Source: Cubamyces lactineus (taxonomy: Eukaryota; Basidiomycota; Agaricomycetes; Polyporales; Polyporaceae). Taken from it: DNA of 64,000 nt. Both the position numbers and the translations under genes were made by a program. Every line of letters starts with the position of its first letter. Position 1 is the first letter of the stretch. The stretch spans positions 1,674,001 through 1,738,000 of the forward strand of contig JACDTU010000002.1 of assembly GCA_022376465.1 (NCBI GenBank), given 5' to 3'. The notes beneath the pieces are model-generated. The model made no database searches. It was not told the DNA's origin and saw only the letters and a list, made by a program, of their open reading frames with translations. Positions 33,936 through 43,810 of the stretch are shown here, one piece after another.

Positions 33936-36900
33936 GTGACGCCACCACAGCGGGTCTACGAGTCAAATGCCTCAACTGTCGTAAACAGCCGGAGGTCCTC
34001 AAGTCTCTGCTCAACCTCACTAACCCTAAGGACTGGGACATCATTTGCCTTCAGGAGCTCCCGTATCGCATTGACTCACAACTATCTTTCAGGTCGCCGC
34101 ACTGGAACCTAATCCTCCCAAGCACGGCTGCAAATCGGTCAGAAAAGGATCTGGTTCACAGCGCGATCTACGTTAGCAACCGGCTCCCATCCGACTCGTA
34201 CACCCAGATACACCTCAAGACCCTCGACCTCACCGCAGTCAAGCTCACTTTCTCGACAACCTCTCTTGCTATCTTCTCTGTATATAACCCTCCTAATTCT
34301 GACAGCACCATAGCCCTTTTAGCATCAGCCCTTCAAGCACCCATCCTCTCGCAGGTCCCCGTGCTGCTCACGGGCGACTTCAACATGCACCACCCACTCT
34401 GGTCGGGGCCCAACGTTCCCAAACGGACCTGCAAGTCGAACTCCGAAGCGCTTATACGGCTTCTTGCGGACAACGCTCTCTCCCTGTCCCTGCCTCCCGA
34501 GTCCCCCACGTGCTTCTCGGACGCTCACCGCTCCTGGTCGACGATCGACCTGGCCTTTGTCTCGGACACCATAGAAGATCTAGTGGCAGTCTGTGAGACG
34601 GCTGACGGCCACGGCTCGGACCATCGTGCCATCAACACAGTCCTTCACCTGGAGGTACCCACTCTGGAGCGCGAGGCCCGTCGTCAATGGCGCAACGCAG
34701 ACTGGATTGTCTACACGTGCCTGGTGGAAAAAGGCTGGGACACCCTCGAGCTGGACAAGCGGGCCAATGGGGCCACCACCAGAGATGAGCTCGACTCCAT
34801 TGTCCGAGACATGACTAACATCTTCACACAGGCGGCAGAGGAGGCAGTCCCCTTCAGTAAACCGAGCCCCTACTCCAAACGCTGGTGGACTGCGGAACTC
34901 ACAGAGCAACAGCGTGCCCTCAAGCGTCTTCAAAACCGAGCGGCAAAGCGCAATGCAACTGACGTGGATAGAGCAGCAGCCCGTATAGCCCGTAACAATT
35001 ACCATGCCGCAATTCGTCGCCAGCAACGCACACACTGGCGCCAGTGGGTAGAGGAAGCCAATGAGAAGACCATCTGGCAGGCGTGCAAGTACGTCACACA
35101 GGCCCCTGAGGACGCGATCGCGGCTCGACTCCCAGCTCTCCAACTCCCGAATGGCTCGATGGCTCGGACTTGCCACGAGAAGCGAGATGCCTTGATGGCA
35201 CAGTTTTTCCCTACCCCTCCCCCTGCGAAGCTCGATGATATTACTGATACAGTTTACCCACATCAGCTCGACCACAGCCCCATCTCCCTAGAAGAGGTGG
35301 TAGCAGCTATCGACAACCTTAGCCCATTCAAGGCAGCCGGGCCCTCGGGCGTCCCGAACGCAGCTCTCAAGGAGTGCTCCTATGTGGTCAAGCACACACT
35401 GACTACCTTGGCGAACAGGTGCATCGCGCTGGGGTATCACCCGAAGCAGTGGAAGACCTTCACGACTATCACTCTCCGCAAGCCCGGGAAGCCGAGCTAC
35501 TTAGTGCCCAAGGCGTATCGGCCGATCGCGCTGGAGGACACATCCAGCAAGGTTATTGAAGCGGTCGTGGCACAGAGGCTCGCGGCAATGGCAGAGCAAC
35601 ATGGCCTTCTGCCCGCCACTCATTTTGGAGGACGTGCGGGCCGGACGACTACAGACGCGGTGCTGTACATCACCCAACGGATCAAGGACGCATGGCGCAG
35701 AGGCGAAGTAGCCTCAGTTCTCTACCTCGACATCACTTCAGCTTTTCCCTTCGTCAACCACACGCGGCTACTGCATAACTTACGAAAGCGCCAGGTTCCA
35801 GAGGACTTAGTCCGGTGGATCGCGGACTTCCTCACAGACCGCTGCACTCAGCTCAAGTTCGACGACTACACCTCGGAACCTCTGCGCGCAAGCACCGGTC
35901 TGCCCCAGGGCTCTCCACTGTCACCCATCTTGTACCTTTTCTATTCCGCTGACCTGCTTGAACTTATAGACCTCAGAGATACCAAGCGAGCATCTGGCGG
36001 GTTCATCGATGACACCGCTATGCTAGTCGCATCAAAGACCATCGAGGAGAACATCCGCAAGCTGTCGAACCTCGGCCCACAGATGTCAGACTGGTCGGAG
36101 CAGCACGCGTGCTGTTTCGACCTAGGCAAGTTTCAGCTGATTCACTTTACCCGCAACGAGAAGAAGTACTCACCGCTACCACTAACACTGAATGGGCACG
36201 AGATCCCGGCGTCCGACTCAGCTAAGTACCTCGGCATTGTCATGGACCGCCGCCTCCGTTGGCGTGAGCATGCGGACATGGCGATAGCAAAAGGCACCTC
36301 AGCTCTCATGGCGATAGGGCGCCTCACCCGACCTCGCTTTGGCTTGCCACACTCCCATGTCCGCCAGCTCTTCCAGGCAGTTGTCATCCCCAAGATGGAA
36401 TATGGCCTCCCGGTATGGTTTACCCCGGTGCGACACCCGGAGGGCACGCCACGCACAAAGGGTTCGGTAGGACTTGCACGGCGCCTAGGTAAGGTTCAGC
36501 GTGTGGCAGCGCTCATGATCACAGGCGCCTTCAAGTCGACCTCCACCATCGTCCTTGACTACCACGCGGGCCTACTACCCATCGACCTCCGTCTCAATGT
36601 TGCTGCGTTCAATGCGACTGCTCGACTAGCATCTCTGCCAGAATCTCATCCACTCCACAAGGTGGTTAAGCACTGCCGTCGTTACTACCCCCGTCTCCAT
36701 CGTTCACCGATCCACGAACTACTGCATGCCTTTCCGGAGCTCCAACATGTCGAAACTGTCGACCCCGGCCTTTGGGATCCCACAAGACGCGCAGGATTCG
36801 AGGTGTTGGAGGGCGAGGACAAGACGAGCGCGGCGACGATAGTGGATGACGTGGTGAGTAGCGGCGAACTTTGTGTGTTCACTGACGGCTCGGGTTACAA

Positions 36901-37786
36901 GGGCGGCATCGGCGCATCTGCTGTCGCACTGGGGCCGAGCGGCCAGCACCACGTCCGGCGTGCTTACCTTGGGTCCGACCAACGCCACCTGGTGTTTGAA
37001 GGCGAATTGGCGGGCATGGTCTTGGCCCTCGACATCATCAAGTCCACACCGCGCGTCACTAGGGCGAACATCCTGCTCGACAGTAGGCCGGCCATTCGGG
37101 CAGCGAAAGCTCGCCGCCCGCGCCCCGGTCAGCAGTTAGTCGAGCTTTTCAACGTACACTATGAGCGCCTCAAGCGAGCACGCCGATCTCTTCGACTACG
37201 GGTCATCTGGGTTCCCGGCCACAAAGGGATCGATGGCAACGAGTGGGCTGACACGGAGGCGAAGGCGGCAGCAGAAGGTGATTCCACTTCCCTACCCGAG
37301 CTGCTTACGTGCTTGCAGGACCTTCCCGGCAGTCAGTCTGCCCTCAAGGCACACTACAGGGAACGTGCGGCGGCGGAGTGGAAGCAACGCTGGGACGCCT
37401 CCCCACAAGGACAGCGCCTCAAGCGTCTCATAGGCGACATCCCCCCGGGACGTCAGGTACTCAAAGCCTACCGGAAACTTCCACGTTCACACTGCAGTGC
37501 GATTACCCAGCTGCGATCGGGCCATATTGGCCTGAACGCGTTCCTTCACCGCATCCGGGCAGTATCATCGCCCATGTGCCCTACATGCCACACCCCGGAG
37601 ACCGTCGACCATTTCCTCAGGAGCTGTCGTCGCTTCAATTCCCAGAGGCATGAGTTTCGGCGCGCAATGGGTCGCTTCCCTTTCACTGTCAAGCACGCGC
37701 TGGGCAACATCAAGTGCCAAGGGGCTCTCCTCCAATTCGTAGACGCTACTGGCCGTCTAGCTCGGGACAAGTCAAACACAAGCTAA
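33932..37786 (+). CDS. LINE ORF2: endonuclease, reverse transcriptase and RNase H
   Basis: 1284-residue polyprotein performing target-primed reverse transcription. The N-terminal APE-type endonuclease shows ICLQELPY, LTGDFNMHHPLWSG, STIDLAFVSD and SDHRAI. The reverse transcriptase (about residues 450-730) shows YRPIALEDTSSKVIE, HFGGRAGRTTTDAVLYI, LYLDITSAFPFVNH, GLPQGSPLSPILY and the catalytic FIDD box near residue 691, in place of YVDD. RNase H near 980-1110 has FTDGSGYKGGIGAS, FEGELAG, LLDSRPAIRA and VPGHKGIDGNEWADTEAK, so its Asp-Glu-Asp-Asp residues are present. A terminal CX2CX7HX4C motif (CPTCHTPETVDHFLRSC) follows. Translation depends on the ORF1 stop, with which its ATG overlaps. No frame break. 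Confidence 0.95.
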   Translation: MSDATTAGLRVKCLNCRKQPEVLKSLLNLTNPKDWDIICLQELPYRIDSQLSFRSPHWNLILPSTAANRSEKDLVHSAIYVSNRLPSDSYTQIHLKTLDLTAVKLTFSTTSLAIFSVYNPPNSDSTIALLASALQAPILSQVPVLLTGDFNMHHPLWSGPNVPKRTCKSNSEALIRLLADNALSLSLPPESPTCFSDAHRSWSTIDLAFVSDTIEDLVAVCETADGHGSDHRAINTVLHLEVPTLEREARRQWRNADWIVYTCLVEKGWDTLELDKRANGATTRDELDSIVRDMTNIFTQAAEEAVPFSKPSPYSKRWWTAELTEQQRALKRLQNRAAKRNATDVDRAAARIARNNYHAAIRRQQRTHWRQWVEEANEKTIWQACKYVTQAPEDAIAARLPALQLPNGSMARTCHEKRDALMAQFFPTPPPAKLDDITDTVYPHQLDHSPISLEEVVAAIDNLSPFKAAGPSGVPNAALKECSYVVKHTLTTLANRCIALGYHPKQWKTFTTITLRKPGKPSYLVPKAYRPIALEDTSSKVIEAVVAQRLAAMAEQHGLLPATHFGGRAGRTTTDAVLYITQRIKDAWRRGEVASVLYLDITSAFPFVNHTRLLHNLRKRQVPEDLVRWIADFLTDRCTQLKFDDYTSEPLRASTGLPQGSPLSPILYLFYSADLLELIDLRDTKRASGGFIDDTAMLVASKTIEENIRKLSNLGPQMSDWSEQHACCFDLGKFQLIHFTRNEKKYSPLPLTLNGHEIPASDSAKYLGIVMDRRLRWREHADMAIAKGTSALMAIGRLTRPRFGLPHSHVRQLFQAVVIPKMEYGLPVWFTPVRHPEGTPRTKGSVGLARRLGKVQRVAALMITGAFKSTSTIVLDYHAGLLPIDLRLNVAAFNATARLASLPESHPLHKVVKHCRRYYPRLHRSPIHELLHAFPELQHVETVDPGLWDPTRRAGFEVLEGEDKTSAATIVDDVVSSGELCVFTDGSGYKGGIGASAVALGPSGQHHVRRAYLGSDQRHLVFEGELAGMVLALDIIKSTPRVTRANILLDSRPAIRAAKARRPRPGQQLVELFNVHYERLKRARRSLRLRVIWVPGHKGIDGNEWADTEAKAAAEGDSTSLPELLTCLQDLPGSQSALKAHYRERAAAEWKQRWDASPQGQRLKRLIGDIPPGRQVLKAYRKLPRSHCSAITQLRSGHIGLNAFLHRIRAVSSPMCPTCHTPETVDHFLRSCRRFNSQRHEFRRAMGRFPFTVKHALGNIKCQGALLQFVDATGRLARDKSNTS

Positions 37787-37829
37787 GCTGCCCGTCTCCC
37801 TAACCCTTCTCTCCTTCTCTTCTCCTCTC

Positions 37830-37830
<1 letters not shown>

Positions 37831-37860
<30 letters not shown>
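37831..37860 (+). repeat. (TC)15 microsatellite in the LINE 3' UTR
   Basis: Fifteen uninterrupted TC dinucleotides within a longer pyrimidine tract, 45 bp after the ORF2 stop. Confidence 0.95.
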
Positions 37861-37863
<3 letters not shown>

Positions 37864-38333
37864 CCATCTATTTCTCGGGCTTACTGCACCCGACAGGCTC
37901 GTGTTTTCTGGGACACGCCACCACCACTCGCATACAAGATCACCCCCAGCACTCTCAACATTCACCCCTCAAGTCTCATCATCACCGCTCAGTCACGGAG
38001 TCGTCTCTACTCTCTGCCGCCCAGGAGTAGGCTATAGTGTACGTAGTGTAGCTTGTCTTCGGGCGTTGGTGGGTCTCGGCCGATCCCGAGGCCCGGGGGG
38101 AGTTTTGGCCGACGGCGGGGCAACCGCCATCGTGCATTCCTGGAACCTCCCAAGACCGAAAGGCAGGGCGGACATAGTCACCTATGACGCACCAGAGGCC
38201 AGGTTGTACCCCGCGTCCCTCCCTTCAATGGGCGGAAGACATAGAGTAGATTCCGAGTAGCACTGGGCAGTGGCCACATAGGCCGTAAACGGCCTGAGAG
38301 CCACTATAAGCAATGGAACATATCTATCTATCT

Positions 38334-38347
38334 AAAGTTCTCCGTCA
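38334..38347. repeat. right target-site duplication of the LINE
   Basis: AAAGTTCTCCGTCA, identical to 32415-32428, directly after the TATC-type tail of the LINE and 13 bp beyond the stop codon of the RS-rich gene on the other strand. Confidence 0.9.
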
Positions 38348-38360
38348 CTATGTACGGACG

Positions 38361-40321
38361 TCAGGCAATATAGTCCATGCCCAGCATGCCAATCTGAGCC
38401 TTCTCGAGCTGTCGATCAGCTATGACCCGTCGTGTCTCAGCCAGTTTGAGATCCAGCGTTGACATCTCAAGCTCGTGCAGCGCCCTGCGAGCGGCTGCAG
38501 AAGTCTGGATGTATTCGGCCTCCAGGTGCATCCTGTGGGCATGAACACGGGCGATCTGCCAGCAGCGTATCAGTACGACCGTAGGGCGGTCGCTCGATAG
38601 CATTGCCACGCACCTCTGCTTCAATATCGGCGGTGACGCTTTGTTTAGGCTGATATGTAGGAATGACAGGGCCTCCCGCAGCCGCTTCCGGCGCAGCTGT
38701 AGGAGCGGGACTTGCCGTCTTTGCGGGCTGGGGGACTGTACTCCGACGCGTCCACTCAGGCTTCGGCGGAAGATTGGGTCCATTATGCTGCATCGTGGGT
38801 GGCGGCGTTGCGCTCGGCGGTGTCGGGACGTAGTGCCGGGGGCCTGTTGGAGGCGACCTCGTCCGCCGTCGCCGTGCAACCTTCTGGTCAGGGTCAACTT
38901 CCGGCTTTGGCGGCAAACTCGGAATGGTCGGGGTGGTGGCAATCGGCGACGACACGATGGTGGGCGCCTGGGCGGGGGAAGCAAGCCGCGAGATTACGGA
39001 GCCAGGAGCAGAGACAGGCGTCGCTACTGTCGCCGGAGCTACACTCGGTGCGGGTTCAGCCTCGGGCCCAACTGAGAGTGACTGCGGCGGTGCTGTTGAG
39101 GTACCCTCCATCTCAATATCCCCATCCGCATCAGTCTTCGACTGTGGAGGGGAGAGCGACGGTGGCGCCGGTGGAGGAGGGGGCGGACGCGTTGGCGATC
39201 TCGCAGGAGGAAGTACATGTCGTTTAGGTGGAGGTGTTTGGGTTGGGGACCGTGTACGGGAGCGAGATCGGCTGGGGGGACTAGGTGAGCGCCTGCGAGT
39301 CGGCACTGGACTCCTCTTAGGGCTCCGCTTGCGTGCTGCCGGGACTGGTGAGTACGATCTTCGTCGCGGGGACCGTCTTTCTCGTTCTCTGTATTCTGAG
39401 GGACGCGCCCGCCCACCCGGACTGTACCGCCGCTTCCTATCCGGAGTAGGGCTGCGACGCGTTGAAACCCACCTTCGGTCGTCTTCAGCTGGAGAACGCT
39501 CCCTGCGAGCGCGAGACACAGAATGTGATCCCAGCTTGATCTCTCCGGGCGAAGGAGCACGGATGGGACGGGAGCGCTCGACCTTATATGGAGAAGCCGA
39601 GCCGCTTGCACGAGGTGAAGCCTGAGGGGGTGCACGGCGTCTGGGCGACGATGGGGTACGTGCTCTACTCACGGGTGAGCGCGACGTACGCTCTGGGGCC
39701 TTCGGAGGGGCTGCTGAAGTCAGTCTAAGTTACTGCAGCAAGGCTAGGTCACGTACCGACGCGCTTCGGTGGGGACTTGGACGGCCGAGGGATCCATTTC
39801 CGTTCCGGTTCCACTTCCCGTGGTCGGTCACGCCCATACCGTCTCTCTTCCTCTCGCTGTCGCGTCCAGTCGTGCTCCCCTGACACCGGACGTTCGCTCC
39901 GCTCCCGCTCGTATCCTCTACGGGAATCCTCTTCCCATCGCCTGCTCCTTTCTCTGTCCCTAGACCACTCCTCTCGTGGCCGGGTCCTATAATCGTCTCG
40001 CCTCTCCCAATCTCTTTCTCTGTATCTGTCATCATCGCGCCGGTCATAGTACCCTGCAACATACGTATCCACCGGTGGCGGAGGGGGACGCGCGCGGTAC
40101 GTATCGGTGGGAGGTCTTCCTGGTACATACGAATCCATAGAGGGTGGTGCGCGCGCACGAGGCGGAGAGCGTGGTGGCGGATATGCGTGTCTTTCTCGAG
40201 CATAGCGGTCGGGAGTTGGAGGATAGCCAGGGGGCGGTGGCGGTAAACGAGCATAGTCTCTAGGGTCCGGAGGATAGCGCGGCGGGTAGCCAAACTCCGG
40301 CTTCGGTGGTAGATGAGACAT
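38361..40321 (-). CDS. RS-domain-like Arg/Ser/Pro-rich protein
   Basis: Probably a nuclear pre-mRNA processing or speckle protein; the exact family is not recognised. Exon 1 from the ATG at 40321 (MSHLPPKPEFGYPPRYPP) is Pro/Tyr-rich, then charged with Arg-Asp/Arg-Glu repeats (YRERDWERRDDYRTRPRE). An intron near 39730 leads to long RS/SP repeats (RSPTPDRKRRYSPGGR, RRSYSPVPAARKRSPKRSP, SRSRSRTRSPTQTPPP), an acidic DGDIEMEG patch and Pro-rich linkers with repeated LPPKPE boxes. A last intron near 38610 leads to a C-terminal helical, coiled-coil-like tail (RMHLEAEYIQTSAAARRAL to GMLGMDYIA). Divergent from cyclin L (241 bp apart), also a splicing-linked protein. Its 3' UTR is interrupted by the LINE. 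Confidence 0.8.
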
Positions 40322-40562
40322 TGTAGCAAATATTCACCGTCCCAACTGCTCGATGTGGGGTAAAGCAGACCAGAGGACACGGAGCTGGTGAGAGGTGGCA
40401 CTGGCAGCGAGTGAATGTACAAGTTGAATCCCATCGGCTAGCGCGAAACTTTGCACGCGGAGACCGCTGTTGTGTCATGTTTACCGCCCCTTCGACCCTT
40501 CCGCCCACCATCCTCAGCCACAGCGGACCCTTTCTCTCCGTGAAAGCAACCCTCTTCTTCTC

Positions 40563-41619
40563 ATGTCTACTTCATTATACCCCTTAGCCTCTTTGGCGCA
40601 GATAGAAAAGACGCCGTCGCGAGAAGATGGCATTCCGGAGGAGCTGGAGCTCGATCTCCGCGCGTTTGGCTGCAAACTAATTCATGAAGCCGGCATCCTT
40701 CTTCGACAGTATGTCCATGTCTGCTCGTATGGTCATATAGTGACTTATGCTCGGAAGATAGAAAGCAGGTAGCCGTAGCTACCGCTCAGATATTGTTCCA
40801 GAGGTTCTGGTATGTCACCTCCATGAAACAATTCGGCATCGGAGTGAGTGCATTCAACCATACCTCGTAATGTCGGTGCTTATGGTCAAGTCCACGGTCA
40901 GGACATCGGGATGGGCGCACTCTACCTTGCATCCAAGCTGGAGGAATGTCCCATCCGAATGCGCGACCTCATCAATGTATACGACCTGCTTCTGCAACGC
41001 ACGACACACAAACTCAAGCATCCACCCGGCATATCTTCGTCGGGTGCACCTTGCCCCGAATTCAAATACATTCCCATGTCCTACTTCGGGAACACCTTCT
41101 ATGACCTCAAGGATGCGCTCGTCGTCGCGGAGATGCAAATACTGAAACGATTAGGGTTCAACGTGCACGTCGTGCTGCCCTACGGAACTCTCGTCAACTA
41201 CCTCCGTGTACTTGGCCTCACCGAGCGGGAGGATGTCTCAAATAAAGCATGGGGCTATCTCAACGACGCGCGAGTACCCCTCTCTCTTTTGTCTAGGAAC
41301 TGTCGTTCACGTTGACCTCCGAACGTTCTACAGGTTGCAGACGCCAGTGTATGCTTTGTATGCCGTTCCCACCATCGTTAGTGCGGCGATACTGCTTGCT
41401 ACGAGGCACCTTGGGATCGCGCTTCCCTCTTCACCAGAATGTTGCTGGTGGGAACTATTCGACGCTGATTGGGAGGACGTTTGGAGCGTCGCCGGACACA
41501 TCATGCGGCTTTACCGCGAGCGCACCCCTGATGACCAGGCACGGGTCCTCAGTCTGATGTCCAAGAAAGGTGTTCGCCTATGGCTGGAGGATAATACACC
41601 GACGCACCCTCATAGCTAG
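40563..41619 (+). CDS. Cyclin L-like cyclin
   Basis: Transcription/splicing cyclin that would activate a CDK11/12-type kinase. The start MSTSLYPLASLAQIEKTPS leads to ELELDLRAFGCKLIHEAGI, LLRQVAVATAQILFQRFWY and DIGMGALYLASKLEECPIR, then MRDLINVYDLLLQR: a canonical first cyclin box. The second box has FYDLKDALVVAEMQILKRLG, FNVHVVLPYGTLVNYLRVL, YALYAVPTIVSAAILLATR and CCWWELFDADWEDVWSVAGH. It ends soon after (LSLMSKKGVRLWLEDN). Animal cyclin L carries a C-terminal RS domain; this one has none, but an RS-rich protein is encoded divergently next door. Introns after LLRQ, after QFGIG and at 41274. Confidence 0.85.
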
Positions 41620-41966
41620 CCGCCCACCTGTCACTGTGCCGGCATATTGTACTCTATCACCCATTGCATGAGAACGCTGCGGCCGTACTCTGGTTTGGAA
41701 AACACCATGCATCGTCATTACCCCTACTCCTAGACGGGTAGTGTATCGTAACAGGTACAACGAGCCATGCGTAGAAGGCGCCAGGAAGCGTGCATGTCCT
41801 CCCAGCCGGTCGCTAGATCGAACAAGGAAAAAGAATGAACGAGACAAGTCCAACAACAAAGGCTGTAAGCATAGATTACGGTGAAAAGAGAACCATTCCA
41901 GAATCGCCCTCCGTAAGCTACCCGCATGCGCGCGAGTCGCAACGTGACACTCGATGGCCGAGCCGT
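41620..41966. other. convergent 3' region, cyclin L / YPT1
   Basis: Shared 3' flank of two convergent genes. Nothing else is seen. Confidence 0.5.
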
Positions 41967-43152
41967 TCAGCAGCACCCGCCCGAAGATTGCTGCTGCACA
42001 GTCTGACCTGGCGTGATCGTTGACGACTTGCCAGTTCCAGCGGCAGTGGAAGTAGAACCCATCCTGGAAGCTAGGCGTCAGTAATGTTACGCCATTTCAC
42101 GAGACAGGTGACTCACCGGTCCTTGATCTGCTTCGCCATGGTCAAGAAGGCCTGCTCGACGTTCGTCGCATTCTTCGCCGATGTCTCAAGGAAGGGAATC
42201 CCGAGCTGGTCAGCGAATTCCTACGCAAGGCGCCAGTCAGTAGGTTTCATTTGCGGCAGTGCTGCGGCTACATACCTTCGCGACGCTGTACTCTACGACC
42301 TTCTTGCTCGTCAAGTCGGACTTGTTGCCGACAAGCAGCTTGTTCACACCCTCCGATGCATACCGATCAATCTCCTGGAGCCACTGCTTGACATTCGTGA
42401 AGGTGTCTGACGGGGCGTCAGGGGGTAAGCTATCGTCAGCGCCAATTGGGTAGTATTTGGAACACACCGTTATCGGTAACGTCGTAGACGACGATGATGC
42501 CGTGCGCGCCGCGGTAGTAGGAAGAGGTAATAGTGCGGAAGCGTTCTTGACCTGAAAGAAGAGTGAGATAGCATGCGTTGCGAGAACCCGGTATACTCAC
42601 CTGCCGTATCCCACTATAGTGGAGATAACAAGAATTCTAGTTAGTACCAATTTCACCACAAATGAGGCAGTATAAGATAGAGAAGAGGTAGGCCGACAGG
42701 GGTCTTTGGGGCACGTAGGAAATCAGGGAACACCAGAAGTAACGGGCGCACAGCAACGGCATTGCGTGCTGGCACCGTAGTGGCTGAGCCACCTCTATTC
42801 GGCGAGCAATGCAGTATGGCGGGGAAGCGAACGCGTTCACTGAATGAGAGATGATGGAAGAGATGGTACTGACAATCTGGAGCTTCACAGTCTTGCCCTC
42901 TAACTCGATAGTCCTAATCTTGAAGTCGACACCAATGGTGCTGATGTAGCTCTCCGTGTACGTGTCATCCGCAAACCGCAGGAGCAAGCAGGACTACGGC
43001 GACATCCAGAACAGCGCAGTCAGTAAACCAGCTTGGCTCTGTCGCCGTCTTGTGCTTTGTGGGCGGCGATTGCGACTGCGGCTCACCTTGCCGACACCAG
43101 AGTCGCCGATGAGGAGGAGCTTGAAGAGGTAGTCGTACTCGCTGGTGTGCAT
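41967..43152 (-). CDS. YPT1: Rab GTPase Ypt1/Rab1
   Basis: Small GTPase controlling ER-to-Golgi vesicle traffic. The ATG at 43152 gives [19 protein letters not shown], with P-loop GDSGVGKS, effector loop [46 protein letters not shown] and the C-terminal double cysteine (GGCC) for geranylgeranylation. Length and all G motifs are normal; the Rab1-class effector sequence identifies it as Ypt1. At least six introns. One coding exon is only 13 nt (42601-42613, TGGGATACGGCAG on the minus strand) and encodes the WDTAG motif, with a longer intron (about 250 bp) on its 5' side. The start could lie one residue group upstream, but MHTSEYDY fits fungal Ypt1 well. Confidence 0.94.
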
Positions 43153-43810
43153 GGTGTTCGTGGTGGTCTTGAAGGGTGCGAGAGCGCTGTCGGTGGTCTA
43201 GCGGAGGTCGTGGAGGGAGGAGGAGAATGAGGAGAGCGAGAGGTGCGGGCGGTGGTTGTGACGCGTGTCGCTGTGTTTGGCAAGCGCATGCCCGGCAAAC
43301 GCCCTTTGCGCTCTCCCACCGCCCGCACAGCCGCGACTCTGCACCCGGCCCCCTCGCCGACCGACGACGCTTCACCTTTTCACCTCAGTCCGACTGCTCT
43401 GCATATCCAAATCATCCCGAGACCACAAGCAACGATGGCGGAGAAGTGTAGGCTGCCCAGCTACTGCCCAGTGCTGCGCCTGCATTGCCGGAGAGCTTGT
43501 CAGCAAATAGACGCCTCCTTCCCAGAGTAAGACATTTCGAGTCTTGCACCGTCTACAGCCCGAGGGACGCGGCGCCCTAGAAAATCCCATCAGCTACGAG
43601 GATGCTGCTTCCAACATTGACCAAACCTAATCATGTTCGCATCTAAGGAGGGGGTAGGGATATGCCTGCCTCTCACCCTATACGTTCACAATTTGGATCG
43701 AGGCTGTGGTTTACTGGATGCACTCGTGAATGTTAGCCTCATGCACGGCCTGTGTTGAAGAAGACTGGAAGCGTTCTCTGTTATATCGCATACACTCCGC
43801 ACGCTCAAGA
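43153..43810. other. divergent promoter region, YPT1 / aspartic protease
   Basis: Promoter and 5' UTR DNA for two divergent genes. Open frames around 43240-43530 are short and show no family resemblance. Confidence 0.5.

Larger units (their letters stand above)
32429..38333 (+). mobile_element. Full-length-looking non-LTR retrotransposon (LINE)
   Basis: A 5.9 kb element bounded by a perfect 14 bp target-site duplication. It has a short 5' leader of about 60 bp, a gag-like ORF1, an ORF2 with apurinic-type endonuclease, reverse transcriptase and RNase H, about 0.55 kb of 3' UTR holding a (TC)15 run, and a short tetranucleotide tail (TATCTATCTATCT, 38321-38333) instead of poly(A). The domain set suits the RNase-H-bearing I/Tad1-like group of fungal LINEs; exact clade not determined. 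Both ORFs are open and the duplication is unmutated, so insertion looks recent and the copy may be autonomous. It sits between convergent genes, its 3' end 27 bp beyond the stop codon of the RS-rich gene. Confidence 0.93.

Noticed and set aside
34580..35275. 231-codon antisense open frame inside LINE ORF2
   Set aside because: A mirror of the codon bias of ORF2, which carries clear enzymatic domains on the other strand.
39039..39635. alternative open frame within the RS-rich gene
   Set aside because: RS/SP repeats create open shadows in other frames; the chosen frame gives the repeats and joins both neighbouring exons.
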